Positions 9,653 through 20,468 are shown, counted from the stretch's first letter. The stretch: DNA of 32,735 nt from Priapulus caudatus (GCF_000485595.1 NW_014577378.1:111255-143989); one strand, 5' to 3'. Notes: generated by a model from the sequence alone, not told the origin. A program made the numbers and translations.

Positions 9653-10135
9653 CCAAGGACACTACGAGGCGGCATCTCGCTGTACCCATCTCTACGTGCT
9701 ACAGCGCCGCTGCGCGTACAACCATATCGTCGTCATCAGCCGCGCACTGAGCGTACAGGTTAGCTGCAGGTATAGAGGTGCGGTCAGGGATATAAGGAGG
9801 AGGGAGAGGCATCTGTAGCTATCCGCTAACACCGCTAAACGGGATCGCGTGGTGCGCATGCGCACTGACGGCCGTGGGGCGTGGCCGATGCTACCGGCGC
9901 TGTCTACTAACTAGTTTACACTTACCCATCGCTATAGCGTGCCCCGCTAGATAGGCCGACTGCTCTAGCAAACTTGAGAGATATTTTTCTATTACCACGT
10001 GTGTCTAGACACGCGGGCGGTGGTGGCGTCTGCGTAGCGATGGTTCGGAAAGAGGGCGTGGCACTTGCTCGGCATACACTAGCATTGCTATACGCTGTTA
10101 CTCACGTGCTGTTCATATATACGCGTGCAATTTGT
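9651..10135. other. GC-richer island with an NRF1-type palindrome
   Basis: A + frame from 9651 reads GHYEAASRCTHLYVLQRRCA and stays open to a GT at about 9760. No family is recognised and its acceptor is poor. TGCGCATGCGCA at 9853-9864 is a perfect copy of the NRF1-type palindrome, and GGGGCGTGG lies nearby. A promoter or CpG-rich 5' exon is possible but unproven. Confidence 0.25.
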
Positions 10136-10137
10136 CT

Positions 10138-10400
10138 TCTATTTTCTCTATTTTGCGTCTCTTATCCATTTCTTCTCTTCGGCTCTCTCTCTCTAGCTAT
10201 CTTTCTCGCTCACATGCTTGCTGGGTCGCTCTCCCTCTCCGCTCCCCCCCCCAACCTCGCTAGATCACGCTCTCACTCTCTCACGCTCGCGCTTTCGCTC
10301 TCTATTTTTCTCTTGCTCTCCCTCTCTCTCTTTCGCATTCTCTCTCCCTCTTTTGCTCGCTCTCGCGTGCTCTTTCCCTCTCGGTGAGTCACACTCTCAT
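10138..10400. repeat. CT-rich low-complexity tract
   Basis: TCTCTC, GCTCTC and CCTCTC variants throughout. Frames of Ser/Leu/Phe or Arg/Glu/Lys composition are artefacts. Confidence 0.85.
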
Positions 10401-11400
10401 TCTCTGCGTGTCTTCTGACGTACGTGGCACACATGTCGACAACTGGGCGTGGCAGTTTACCTGAGCGCCGCTCCCTGCTGCCGTCCGACGTCACCTGTTT
10501 CCCACCGACGCAGACGACGGCTGCGTGACTTCACCGACAAGGGGAAAACTATAGCGAGTAGAATCTCCTTTCGGTCCATCTCTTCCTCGCCGACGACGCT
10601 CCAGCATGCATTCCGCTCGACTTGTGTTGCCTGTCCGACTTTCCACGCGTGTTGAGCGGAAACGCAGCGCCGTATCTGTCTTGCCCGCCGTAAAGCGACG
10701 CTGGGAGAACCTCGCGTGGCCTTCCTCCCTCGCTGTCGATCGCCTTCCTTTCCTCCGTGATTTCTTCCTTCCTCTACGCGTGTGTACGGGGGAGGGAGAG
10801 AGGCGAGAGACGGTGTGCGGAGTGTCGAAGGCTCGCGGTGGCAGTGAGAGAGCTCGAGCGAGCGCCACGCCTGGACCGGACAGGGCGCGAGAACCGAGAG
10901 AAAACCAGCCGATTGCCTGCCGGCGTTACGGATGGCTAGCTGCCGTGAAGGAGAGGTGTGTGCGCGCCGCGCCTGCGTCCGCCGCCGCCGCACATCCAGT
11001 TTCCGCGTACCCTGCGTCGCCCAGCATCCCGACCGACGGCGACGACGCTTCCCGTCATCGTCAACGTCACCGTCGGTGTCGTCATCGTCATCGTCATCGT
11101 CACCGACGGTTTCGTCATCGTCAAGGACGCTGATGGTTCTATCGTCGTTAACGTCGTCGCTTCCCGGCAAGGGCAATAACGCCGACACTGTCGTCATCGT
11201 TAGCATTACATCGTTGTCATTATTGTCAATGACGCTAAAGCTTCCGACATCGTCAACGTCGCCGCTTTTGTCATCGTCGTCGTCGTAACTTCCTGTCACC
11301 GCCAACGACGCAGCTTCCGGAAATCGTCAATGACGCCGAAACTGTCCTCGCGAGAAATGGTCCCTGGTCAGAAATTCGCTCCCACACGCGACGGAAAAAC
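10401..11400. other. CpG-rich region with a GTCATC/GACGAT repeat at ~11037-11290
   Basis: GC- and CpG-rich sequence open in several frames on both strands, including a 282-codon minus frame and a 175-codon plus frame. The repeat, CGTCATCGTCATCGTCA with CGTCACCGACGG variants, gives Asp runs on the minus strand and Ser/Arg/His runs on the plus. No frame resembles a known protein. It could be a 5' exon or CpG island, but no coding call is supported. Confidence 0.35.
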
Positions 11401-11559
11401 ACGTAAAGCATCTATAGGTGAATGAAATAAAGACCGAGACATGGCGGCTTGCACCGACGCTGATATTCGGTTTTCGATATTTGCCCGTAACGCATGATTC
11501 ACTCCCACACCTTCCTTATACTTCTGCACACGTACCACCTCACGCTACAGATACGTATT

Positions 11560-12145
11560 GGGCCAGCATCCCCATAGTCCGAGCCCAGCCTCAGCGAGAT
11601 CCTAGCCACCCAGTCCGAGCCCAGCCCCATACAGTCCTACCCACCAAGACCTAGCTCAGCTCCCCAGTTCTGCTGGCCGGCCCCAATCCTAACATCCAGT
11701 CTTAGCCTAGGCCCCAATCCTAACAAAGATCCTGTCTTAAACCAGCCCCATGGCCTAACTAGCCCCCACCCTACTCCTAGCCCAGCCACTGTGCTAGCCA
11801 AGCACCCGGTTCTAGCTTAGCCACCCACCGCACTCCTAGCCCAGCCAATGTGCTAGCCAACCACACCGTCATATCTTAGCTCCCACTCACTCCTGGCCCA
11901 GCCACAGTGCTAGCCCAGCCACAGTTCTATCCCAGTCTCAGCTCCCAGTTCTATCCCAGTCTCAGCCCCCAGTTCAAGCCCACCTCCAGTTCTATCCCAA
12001 TCCCAGTCCCCAGTTATAGCCCAGCTTCAGTTACAGTCCAGTCCTAGTTCTAGTCTAGCCCCAGCTCTAGCCAAGTCCCAGTCCCCAGTTCTAGCCCAGT
12101 TCTAGCCCAGCCTCTATTTCTAGCCCAGCCTCAGTCCTAGATTAT
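11560..12145. repeat. CCAGTTCTAGCCCAGCC-type minisatellite
   Basis: A degenerate array of ~12-18 bp units mixing TAGCCCAGCC, CCCCAGT, TCTAGC and CCTAAC. It is strongly strand-asymmetric (C, A and T rich, G poor). Clearest at 11935-12130. Confidence 0.85.
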
Positions 12146-12793
12146 TCGACACGTGTTACGACTTCTAATTCCGCAGCAGACGACATTCCAATCCCCCGCT
12201 GACAACCTTGTGGGTGCGAGGTCCACCAGTCAGCCCTGGCGGTGATGTCTGCTCGTAAGCATCATCTCTGTTAGCGCTGGAGGATTAAATCATACAGATA
12301 GACTGTTCTTAGTTAATAATTATGTGATAGCCGCTCGTGGCTGTTGTGGATGGATGGCGAGTGGGGAGGGGGCTCAGGGCAATAGTCTCCTCTCGGCTAG
12401 GATTCGATACTAGAAAACGTAGTGAAAAGACGCAAGACAGTCATTGATGAACATTTCAACGCTCCAATACACCGATTGCTTCCCAAAGTTAGTACTGATT
12501 AGAGGCGAGAAATGTACCGTCTCGAGCACAAATATGCGCGACTGGGCCTCGCCGCTAGGAGCGCTTACAGCGCTGCATCGCTCCCTAATGGTTGATAGCG
12601 AGTGGTTGTTGCACTACTCCTGGCTTCATCCATAGCTCATAGAACGGTAGCCGTTAGGAATTAAGTATCAGCGCACATATCAACGTCATATAATATTGGC
12701 AACGGCGTTGCGTGTACTGTGTGTGTGTGGGGGGAGGGTATCTCGCATGCGCGGAAAACAAGACGGCGCGAGACATTTGTCGGCATGCATGCA
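12146..12793. other. no recognisable gene
   Basis: Mixed-composition sequence. Short frames such as 12444-12635 (+) match nothing I know. Confidence 0.4.
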
Positions 12794-12817
12794 CCCATCC
12801 ATTTATCCATCCATCCG

Positions 12818-12878
<61 letters not shown>

Positions 12879-13640
12879 CCATCCATCCATCCATCCATCC
12901 ATCCATCCATCCATCCATCCATCCATCCATCCATCCATCCATTCATCCATCCATCANNNNNNNNNNNNNNNNNNNNNNNNNNNNNNNNNNNNNNNNNNNN
13001 NNNNNNNNNNNNNNNNNNNNNNNNNNNNNNNNNNNNNNNNNNNNNNNNNNNNNNNNNNNNNNNNNNNNNNNNNNNNNNNNNNNNNNNNNNNNNNNNNNNN
13101 NNNNNNNNNNNNNNNNNNNNNNNNNNNNNNNNNNNNNNNNNNNNNNNNNNNNNNNNNNNNNNNNNNNNNNNNNNNNNNNNNNNNNNNNNNNNNNNNNNNN
13201 NNNNNNNNNNNNNNNNNNNNNNNNNNNNNNNNNNNNNNNNNNNNNNNNNNNNNNNNNNNNNNNNNNNNNNNNNNNNNNNNNNNNNNNNNNNNNNNNNNNN
13301 NNNNNNNNNNNNNNNNNNNNNNNNNNNNNNNNNNNNNNNNNNNNNNNNNNNNNNNNNNNNNNNNNNNNNNNNNNNNNNNNNNNNNNNNNNNNNNNNNNNN
13401 NNNNNNNNNNNNNNNNNNNNNNNNNNNNNNNNNNNNNNNNNNNNNNNNNNNNNNNNNNNNNNNNNNNNNNNNNNNNNNNNNNNNNNNNNNNNNNNNNNNN
13501 NNNNNNNNNNNNNNNNNNNNNNNCATCCATACATCCATACATCCATCCATCCATCCATCCATCCATCCATCCATCCATCCATCCATCCATCCATCCATCC
13601 ATCCATCCATCCATCCATTCATTCATTCATCCATCCATCC
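12794..13640. repeat. (ATCC)n array containing a 567 bp assembly gap
   Basis: ATCC repeats with GTCC, ATTC and ATAC variants flank a run of N from 12957 to 13523. The N run breaks all frames, so long frames here (IHPS or MDGW repeats) are meaningless. The true array length is unknown. Confidence 0.97.
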
Positions 13641-14150
13641 TTGTCCGATTCCGATAAAATGTCGGCTTTCAATTCTAGTGCAAATGTTAATAAAAATATG
13701 AAAGCGCGCGCAAGCATTTACCTGTGTACATCTACTGGCGCAGCGATTCCATTAAATTTACATCTATCGCAAATGAATCCCATTTTACATCACTGTAAAA
13801 ATAAATTCCACATTTTACATCTCTGCCAAATAAATTTCATTTTACCATTCAGTACCAAAAGCACTTCTATGCCGTCATGATGGACCACTGATTTAACTTT
13901 GACGGTAGAGTAGAGCAATTCATTTTTTTTCTCCATTTGTATATTTGTTGCTAGCTTGCACTGCTCATTGCTCGCGCGTGTACAGGGGGGCGCCGGGGCG
14001 TTTTTTACATCGCGCTGTACCGACGTGCAAGGTTAGGACGAGCAGGGTAGACGGCTACATCGCGGCCCTGCACGGGAGAAGTCGAGCTACACGCATGCCT
14101 GCTTCCAGCAGGTCCTTGAACCCAGCCACTCTCTATGCCACGGACACCTA
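13641..14150. other. no recognisable gene
   Basis: AT-rich to about 13970, then a GC-rich patch. Repeated ATTTTACATC(A/T)CTG motifs occur at 13745-13855. The GC-rich patch (13975-14110) has short open frames with no family match. Confidence 0.35.
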
Positions 14151-14174
14151 CACGAACGGGCGACACCCCGCCCC

Positions 14175-14345
14175 CGTACGTACGTACCTGCACACACGCA
14201 CGCACGTACACACATATGAACACGAACATACACTCGAGTGCATGCATACGCACGTACAAGCAGGCGGGCAGACAAGCATGCAGGTACGCAGGCACATAGA
14301 CACACACCCACACACGCACCCACGCACGCACACACACACATACCC
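14175..14345. repeat. CA/CGCA-rich tract
   Basis: ACGTACGTAC, CACACGCACGCACG and CACACACCCA variants. Confidence 0.85.
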
Positions 14346-14497
14346 GTGCGCCCCCTACTCACTTCACCGAGTGCGCATAATGTGACTTACATTATGTTAC
14401 AATGACATATGTACAGATGTACAACATCTGCACAAAAGAAACTTTTTTATATTCATTCCTGATTTCATATAATACTCTACATGTACATATAGCATTA

Positions 14498-14498
<1 letters not shown>

Positions 14499-14574
<76 letters not shown>

Positions 14575-14605
14575 CACGACACGACACGACACGACACGAC
14601 GACAC

Positions 14606-14662
<57 letters not shown>
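14499..14662. repeat. (AC)n - (ACACG)n - (AC)n compound microsatellite
   Basis: AC dinucleotides to 14572, a short ACACG pentanucleotide block at ~14574-14609, then AC again to 14662. Confidence 0.97.
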
Positions 14663-14664
<2 letters not shown>

Positions 14665-14809
14665 GTACGGCCATCTCCCCTGTCTAACCCGCACGCCCAA
14701 CACACACACCACATTCATTAAGAGATGTTTCGCGAGAAATTTCGAAAGAGAAAGTCACCGTGCGATACGCATCAATATGTCTACATGTGTGGCATTGCCG
14801 CGCTGTCAC

Positions 14810-14810
<1 letters not shown>

Positions 14811-14863
<53 letters not shown>

Positions 14864-14918
14864 CGCGTGTGCGTGAGTGTGCGCGCGAGCGTGCGCGTGT
14901 GTGTGAGTGTGTGCGTGA
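14811..14918. repeat. (GT)n with GCGC variants
   Basis: Pure GT to 14859, then GTGCGCGTGTGCG variants. It lies 150 bp from the (AC)n block in opposite sense, so the two can pair as a large hairpin. Confidence 0.95.
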
Positions 14919-15177
14919 AAACCACAGTTATATTGCCTCCGTGCGGCACTACCGAGAATAGAAACTCACTAACACAACCGGTTAGCGGTGCGACAATTAC
15001 GTGGCCAGTGGGTCAGTGCTATGCGCACATGTAAAAGCTGGTGGGCGGCGACACGTACGTCTCTGTGGGGGAGGAAAACCGGGCCTCTTCTGTTATAGCC
15101 GAGCGAATGTGACGGAATCTCTCGCGGCGGTGATGTATCTTGTCACCGCGTCGAGCGAGAAAGACACAGAGAGAAAG

Positions 15178-15345
15178 TATGTGTGCGCGTGTGTGTGTTG
15201 TGCGTGCGTGTCTGCGTGCGTGCACGCGTGTGCGCGTGTGTGTGCGCGCGTGCGTAAGTGAATGCATACGTGCGTGCGTGTGTGCGTGCGTGTACATACG
15301 AGTGTGAGTATGTATACCTGGGCGTGCGTGCATGCGTGCGAGCGC
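15178..15345. repeat. TG/TGCG-rich tract
   Basis: GTGTGCGCGTGTG, TGCGTGCGTG and similar. Antisense frames rich in His, Thr and Arg are artefacts. Confidence 0.9.
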
Positions 15346-15367
15346 GCATGTATAAGGGGTAAAGAAC

Positions 15368-15565
15368 GCGTGCCGGAGAGAGATATAGATAGGGAGCGAT
15401 AGACAGAGAGAGGGAGAGAAAGAAAGAAGGCACGCGTTAGAGCGAAAGGGGGAGAGGGAGGGGGAAATAGAGCGAGATTGATAAAAAGGAGAAGGAGAGC
15501 AAGGGAGAAGGGGAAGGTGTGGAAGAGGGTAAGAAGGAGAGAGGGAGGGGGGGAGAGATATAGAA
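15368..15565. repeat. purine-rich (GGGAGA)-type tract
   Basis: About 200 bp of almost pure purine on the + strand. Confidence 0.9.
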
Positions 15566-15800
15566 CCTGCATCGCCCCAGGCGTTGACGATGAGCAATAT
15601 GGTGGGCGCTCCGATGTCCGCGCCTTCGCGCAGACGAACCCGAGTTTTCGCGACATTCCCGAATATTTCCGCCGAGGACGAGCTGTGAACGTGGATGTAT
15701 TCGTAGTCATCGCATCCGATATAGCGACGACGGTGCCGCCATTAACGTCTGCGTCTGTCACGAGAGACGCAGCAGGTTGTCTCATTGGTCCGCGCCGTAA
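15566..15800. other. GC-rich unique island open in several frames
   Basis: Flanked by a purine tract and AT-rich DNA, this ~230 bp stays open in more than one frame on both strands. The minus strand offers a donor-like GCAG|GTTCTA at ~15568-15573, and one minus frame reads FGNVAKTRVRLREGADIGAP. No family is recognised and no partner exon is seen. Confidence 0.25.
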
Positions 15801-15943
15801 ATCGTACGACGTGGGAATAAATTCGTTAGTAACAATCGTCAGTTGTAGTTTTTACCATGTTAGTAATAAATTTTCAGCGGTAATTGTTAGTGGCATTAAC
15901 AGTAACCATTTAGCATTATCTCTTTTTCATTAACGCATGGCGT

Positions 15944-15984
15944 TATATATATATATATACTTATTTATTTATTTATTTATCCTC

Positions 15985-16015
<31 letters not shown>

Positions 16016-16019
16016 TTAT
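15944..16019. repeat. (AT)n / (TTTA)n microsatellite
   Basis: TATATA, then (TTTA)n, then TATATA again. It lies about 140 bp outside the left end of the 16158-20468 element. Confidence 0.95.
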
Positions 16020-16157
16020 TCCCTATAAATATGACATCTGATAATGAAACATCGGATAATCTGCATATCATCGTAGTAATTCGCATTGTCTACTATTAGT
16101 GCATCACATGATAAATCGTTGAAATTCTATTGGATAACGTCGCAGGTACTATGAAAC

Positions 16158-16745
16158 AATTTGCATAAATCCAAAATGGCCGCCAATTTCCATGATTTTG
16201 TAATATCTCTGCTATATCCAAGGACATATTTCAGTAATTTAAAGTTATATTTTAATTATTATTGGCATAGAGAATGCATTTACCTATATTAGAATAAAAA
16301 TGGATCACTCCCTATATCATGCGAAAATGCAATATGGCTGCCCTAATTTGCATAAATCCAAAATGGCCGCCAATTTCCATTATTTTGCAATATTTCTGGT
16401 ATTCATGGGTATATTTGAGTAAATCAAAGTACTATTATGATGATTGTTGGCATGGAGAATGCAATTACCTATATTATAATAAAAATGGATCACTCCCTAA
16501 CATGCAAAAATACACTATGGCCACCCTAATTTGCATAAATCCAATATGGCCGCTATTTAATTAGATGTATAAATGTTCATCTTGCATGAGGATTTCGTAT
16601 TCGGATTGCCAAATGGTTAATTTGTTAGACTACAATAACAAATACTACGTTCATATTTATCTCATTATTATTAATTGTCATATATTAAGAAATTAGAATT
16701 AGAGTTATTATTAGGATCTTTGTATTAGGAGACTTTAAAATGCAC
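16158..16745 (+). repeat. left terminal inverted repeat of the 16158-20468 element
   Basis: Three core copies beginning TTTGCATAAATCCAAAATGG start at 16160, 16347 and 16530 (the third reads CCAATATGG). Between cores are CCTATATTAGAATAAAAATG and ATCACTCCCT blocks. The inner part (16565-16745), with TGTATAAATGTTCATCTTGC and GGATTGCCAAATGGTT, also matches the right repeat. Confidence 0.9.
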
Positions 16746-19700
16746 AAAATTGCCAGTATTGAATTAGAAAAAACATTCCACGGGATGGGCATAATAGCTA
16801 CCACTACGCCACATAGAAAATCACCCAGTACGCCGATTCCTAAAGTATGAGTGACGACTGCAGACATTGCTGAAGTTGGACGCATAAACATTGAGTACAT
16901 CAAGATGCAACCTAAAATTCTACCTTTAATGTATCGGCCACTTGGGGATATTTCAAGGGAGGATGCAACGTCTCATCTCGATATACTGTGGAAGACGTCA
17001 TTCCTCTGTTACGCTCTCATAGGCCATCGTGGTCTGGGATGATGCAGATGTTACAGCACGGTCCATATCTAGGACACTCATCTGTGATGTTTCTGCCCAT
17101 GATTGATTTTGATCCTACAGACCACTCTTGCATCTACTCTACGCTGAAATTCGTTTCATCTCAGGCAATGCAGAATAACGTTACGCCGGTTATCACATTT
17201 GACCAGCCTCTGTTCTGGAAAGCACTGACAATAATACGGTCACGGCCAGGTGACTATTTCCTACAGCACATAGTCCTGCGGCTGGGGGGGTTCCACACCG
17301 AGATGAGCTACCTTGGTAGCATTGGTCATCTGATGGCAGGGTCGGGACTGCAAGAAGTACTTGAGTTTACGTACGCTAGTAACTCCGTAAGCCACATGCT
17401 CACTGGTAAGGCCGTGTCTCGAGCAGTGCGTAAACATATGCTGGTAGACGCTGCACTGAACACCATTCTTATTGCTGATGCTTAAAATGTGCCCCTACCG
17501 ACCAAGGAGACAGTGGCAGCACAGACCCCCGAAGGAGAGACAGAGGGTTTTGATGATCCCACCAACGCTATACAAAAAGATACTGAAGAGACAGATTTGA
17601 CAGAGGCAAGAACATTGTATGACAGGGCAATGTCTGCCACGATGTCAATGGAAGAAGTGTGTTCTGCTGATGTTTTAAGGAGAATCCAGAGAAAAATGAG
17701 TGAGATGAACCAGAAGAGGACCATGAGAACATCACTGCTGGGGCTACAATATATGGAGATGATAGACATACTGCGTAGATTCCTTAAAGCTGAGCGGAAT
17801 GGCAACTGGAAATTGCATCTCCAGTCCATACGAGAAATGTTACAATTTTTCGCAGCGGGCCACAATATGTATGCAAAATCTGCATACATATACTTGCAAA
17901 TGATGCGTGACTTGCCACAAACACATCCAGACGTCTACAAGAAGTTTGAGGAGGAGTACCACGTAGTGAGGCGAAGTGGGAGGTATTGGGCAGGATTATC
18001 AACAGATCTCATCATCGAGCAGGTTCTAATAAGAAGTTTGAAGACAAATGGGGGACTGACGAGAGGAAAGGGGATGACGGAAACACAACGCTTGCTATGG
18101 GTTCTCTCAATGCCAGCATGTGCGAACATCAATGAGGCCATGCAGCAGCTGAGTGGGGTTTCCTATGAAACAAACGAGCAGCACAAGGACTGTTCAAAGG
18201 CTCGTCAAATCAGAGATGTTAATGACACTCTCGATATAACCAGCTTTCTTTGAGAGAGAGACCCATTTGTTGACACTATGTCACTTTTTAACATTGCCAA
18301 TAGCATAACAGCACAAGATGGCGTCAATGTTGAGAAATCTAGACGGATTGGTGAGAATATTCTTGCCTCTATGGTCGACAAATAAGTGGAAGAGTTCACG
18401 TTCCGGAAAGCTGACCACGCAGTTACCATCACTTCCAAATCCACAATGAAGATCAGAGAACAAGCTGTGAAAGTAGACCCTTAGCTGATATTCCAGAGAC
18501 TGTTCTTTATTGGCGAGCGCTCTGGAAATTTGCCATCACTATTCAAATATAAGCTGTGCGGTCACCCTCCTGCCTTGTTTGATTTGTACGGTCTTCCATT
18601 GACGGCCAGAAAGCCAGCCCTCGCCGATGCTCTGTGGAAGATCGTAGAAGAAGTGCAACAAGAGCCCAGTGGAGCTATGCACTACGCCCTAGATGGTGGT
18701 GCTCTCCTCCATCGACTTCCATGGCCAAGAGAGTCCACATATGATGACGTGGGTAAAATGTATGTTACATATGTTGTGCATACGTATGGACTTGCTGATG
18801 TTGTATTTGACGGCTATAGTGACGGGCCAACAACAAAAGATGGAACACACATCAGAAAAACAGGTGGCGTCGCAAGTGTTACAGTCAATTTTACGGGTAG
18901 TATGGTCATCCAGACGAAGAAGGAGGAATTCCTAAGCAACGCTTCCTGAACCATCTCAGTTCTTAACTTCAGAAGTCTGGTTGTACCACACATCATGCGA
19001 ATGACGATGCTGACGTCCTCATAGTGAAGACTCCCATAGCATCCGCAAGATCTCGTGACACTGTTCTGGTTGGAGATGACACAGATTTGCTGGTACTACT
19101 ACTCCATCATATTGAAATGGATTCCCATGAGCTGTTCTTTGCACCTGAATCCAAACAGTCCTCACAAAAGAACAAGATATGGTGCATCAAAAAAGCAAAG
19201 GAGGTACTTGGCCCATCAGTGATTGACAATATCCTGTTCGCCCATGCCATAGTCGGCTGTGCTACCACATCTCGGTCATTCGGCTTAGGGAAAGGACTAG
19301 CTATAAGTAAACTTACGAATGATGCAACGTTTCGGCAGCAGGCCGAGGTATTTATGAAATCTGGACAGGCGATTACCAAAATCAGCAAGTCCGGAGAGAA
19401 GGCCCTAGTTGCACTCTATGGTGGTGACAGACATGAAAAATGAGATGACCTGAGATACAAGCGTTTCTGTGACAAGGTCGTGAAGCGCAATGTCCATGTA
19501 GAGCCACAGACGTTACATCCATCATCAGCAGCGGCAAGGTATCACAGCTGTCGTGTGTATTATCAGGTAATGGAATAGAAAGGAGAAGTTTAAATGAAAC
19601 CTGACGAATGGGGATGGCGAGTTGTGGACAATAATTACCTGCCAATACTGACTGATCTACCTGCAGCACTATCAGAGCTTCTAGATATTGTGTATTGTGG

Positions 19701-19833
19701 TTGTAAGAAGGACTGCTCTTCAAGAAGATGCAGCTGCAAGAAATATGGCATGCCTCGTACTGCAGCCTGTACGGAGTGTCGTGGCACAAGCTGCTCTAAT
19801 GCGCTATTACCTGACACCACTATTGAAGACTAA
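16740..19833 (+). pseudogene. decayed multidomain protein: FEN1/XPG-like PIN nuclease with C-terminal CXC cluster
   Basis: One ancestral frame can be followed across the element. N-terminal marks are FHGMGIIATTTP (from ~16776) and SWSGMMQMLQHG (~17030), then ITFDQPLFWKA and IVLRLGGFHTEMSYLGSIGH. Nuclease marks are LDGGALLHRLPW (Asp codon 18692), VVFDGY (18809), DDADVLI (19003), VLVGDDTDLLVLL (19075-19086) and GCATTSRSFGLGKG (~19255). Together they match the acidic motifs and H2TH region of the FEN1/XPG group. The C-terminus has CGCKKDC...CSCKK...CTECRGTSC, a CXC zinc-binding pattern. Family proteins, mostly unnamed, are abundant in invertebrate genomes as I recall. This copy is dead: in-frame stops at 16848, 17483, 18251, 18383, 18482, 18964, 19441, 19576 and 19591, and frame changes near 16985-17040 and near 18930. 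GCATTS has Ala where FEN1-type enzymes have a metal-binding Asp. The N-terminus seems truncated against the left TIR. Confidence 0.85.
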
Positions 19834-19883
19834 ACAACGTACTGTTATATAATGTCCTTGCCATGCCGAGTATGTTTGAAGAA

Positions 19884-20468
19884 ATTTGCAGTTTAAAGTT
19901 TCCTGATACAAAGATGCCAATGTACAATTCTAATTCTAATTTCGTAATATATGACAATTGATAATAATGAGATAAAGATGTACATAGTATTTGTTATTGT
20001 AGATTAACAAATGAACCATTTGGCAATCCGAATAAGAAATTCTCATGCAAGATGAACATTTATACATATAATTATAGCAGCCATATTGGATTTATGCAAA
20101 TTAGGGCAGCCATATTGCATTTTCGCATGATAAGGAGTGATCCATTTTTATTCTAATATAGGTAAATGCATTCTCCATGCCAACAATCATCATAATAGTA
20201 CTTCCATTTACTCAAATATATTCTTGGATAGCAGAAATATTGCAAAATAATGGAAATTGGCGGCCATTTTGGATTTATGCTAATTATGGCGGCCATATTG
20301 CATTTTTGCATGTCAGGGAGTGACCCATTCGCATTCTAATATAGCTAAATGCATTGCCCATGCCAATAATGATTAAAATATACCTTTAAATTACTGAAAT
20401 TTGTCTTTGGATAGCAGAGATATAGCAAAATGATGGAAATTGGCGGCCATTTTGGATTTATGCAAATT
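19884..20468 (-). repeat. right terminal inverted repeat of the 16158-20468 element
   Basis: The reverse complement matches the left repeat with moderate divergence and small indels. Core copies end at 20100, 20283 (variant ATGCTAA) and 20466, mirroring the left spacing at ~183 bp. The inner end falls about 50 bp after the last decayed coding codon. Confidence 0.9.

Larger units (their letters stand above)
16158..20468. mobile_element. 4.3 kb TIR element carrying a decayed FEN1/PIN-like nuclease-CXC gene
   Basis: The two ends are inverted copies of each other for about 0.58 kb (16158-~16745 and ~19884-20468), starting AATTTGCATAAATCC. The interior between the repeats is almost wholly one decayed coding frame on the + strand. 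No transposase of the DDE, tyrosine or HUH types and no reverse transcriptase was recognised. No clear target duplication is visible: left flank ...CTATGAAAC, right flank ATGCAAATTT.... This fits either an old insertion or ends that differ slightly from my choice. The long inverted repeats argue that the gene travels as cargo or as the mobility gene of a TIR transposon, but the class is unassigned. Confidence 0.8.

Noticed and set aside
10457-11305. 282-codon minus-strand frame with Asp runs
   Set aside because: The Asp runs come from the GTCATC array and the rest is Arg/Ser-rich readings of CpG-rich DNA; no domain recognised and the opposite strand is open too.
12957-13523. Run of N
   Set aside because: Assembly gap, not biology; nothing can be said about its content beyond the ATCC flanks.
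12696-13880. Long + frames (IHPS repeats) and minus frames (MDGW repeats)
   Set aside because: They cross 567 undetermined bases and consist of ATCC tetranucleotide readings.
14402-15785. Frames of 105-230 codons with His-Thr, Val-Cys or Arg-Ala-His repeats
   Set aside because: Dinucleotide and TGCG microsatellite artefacts.
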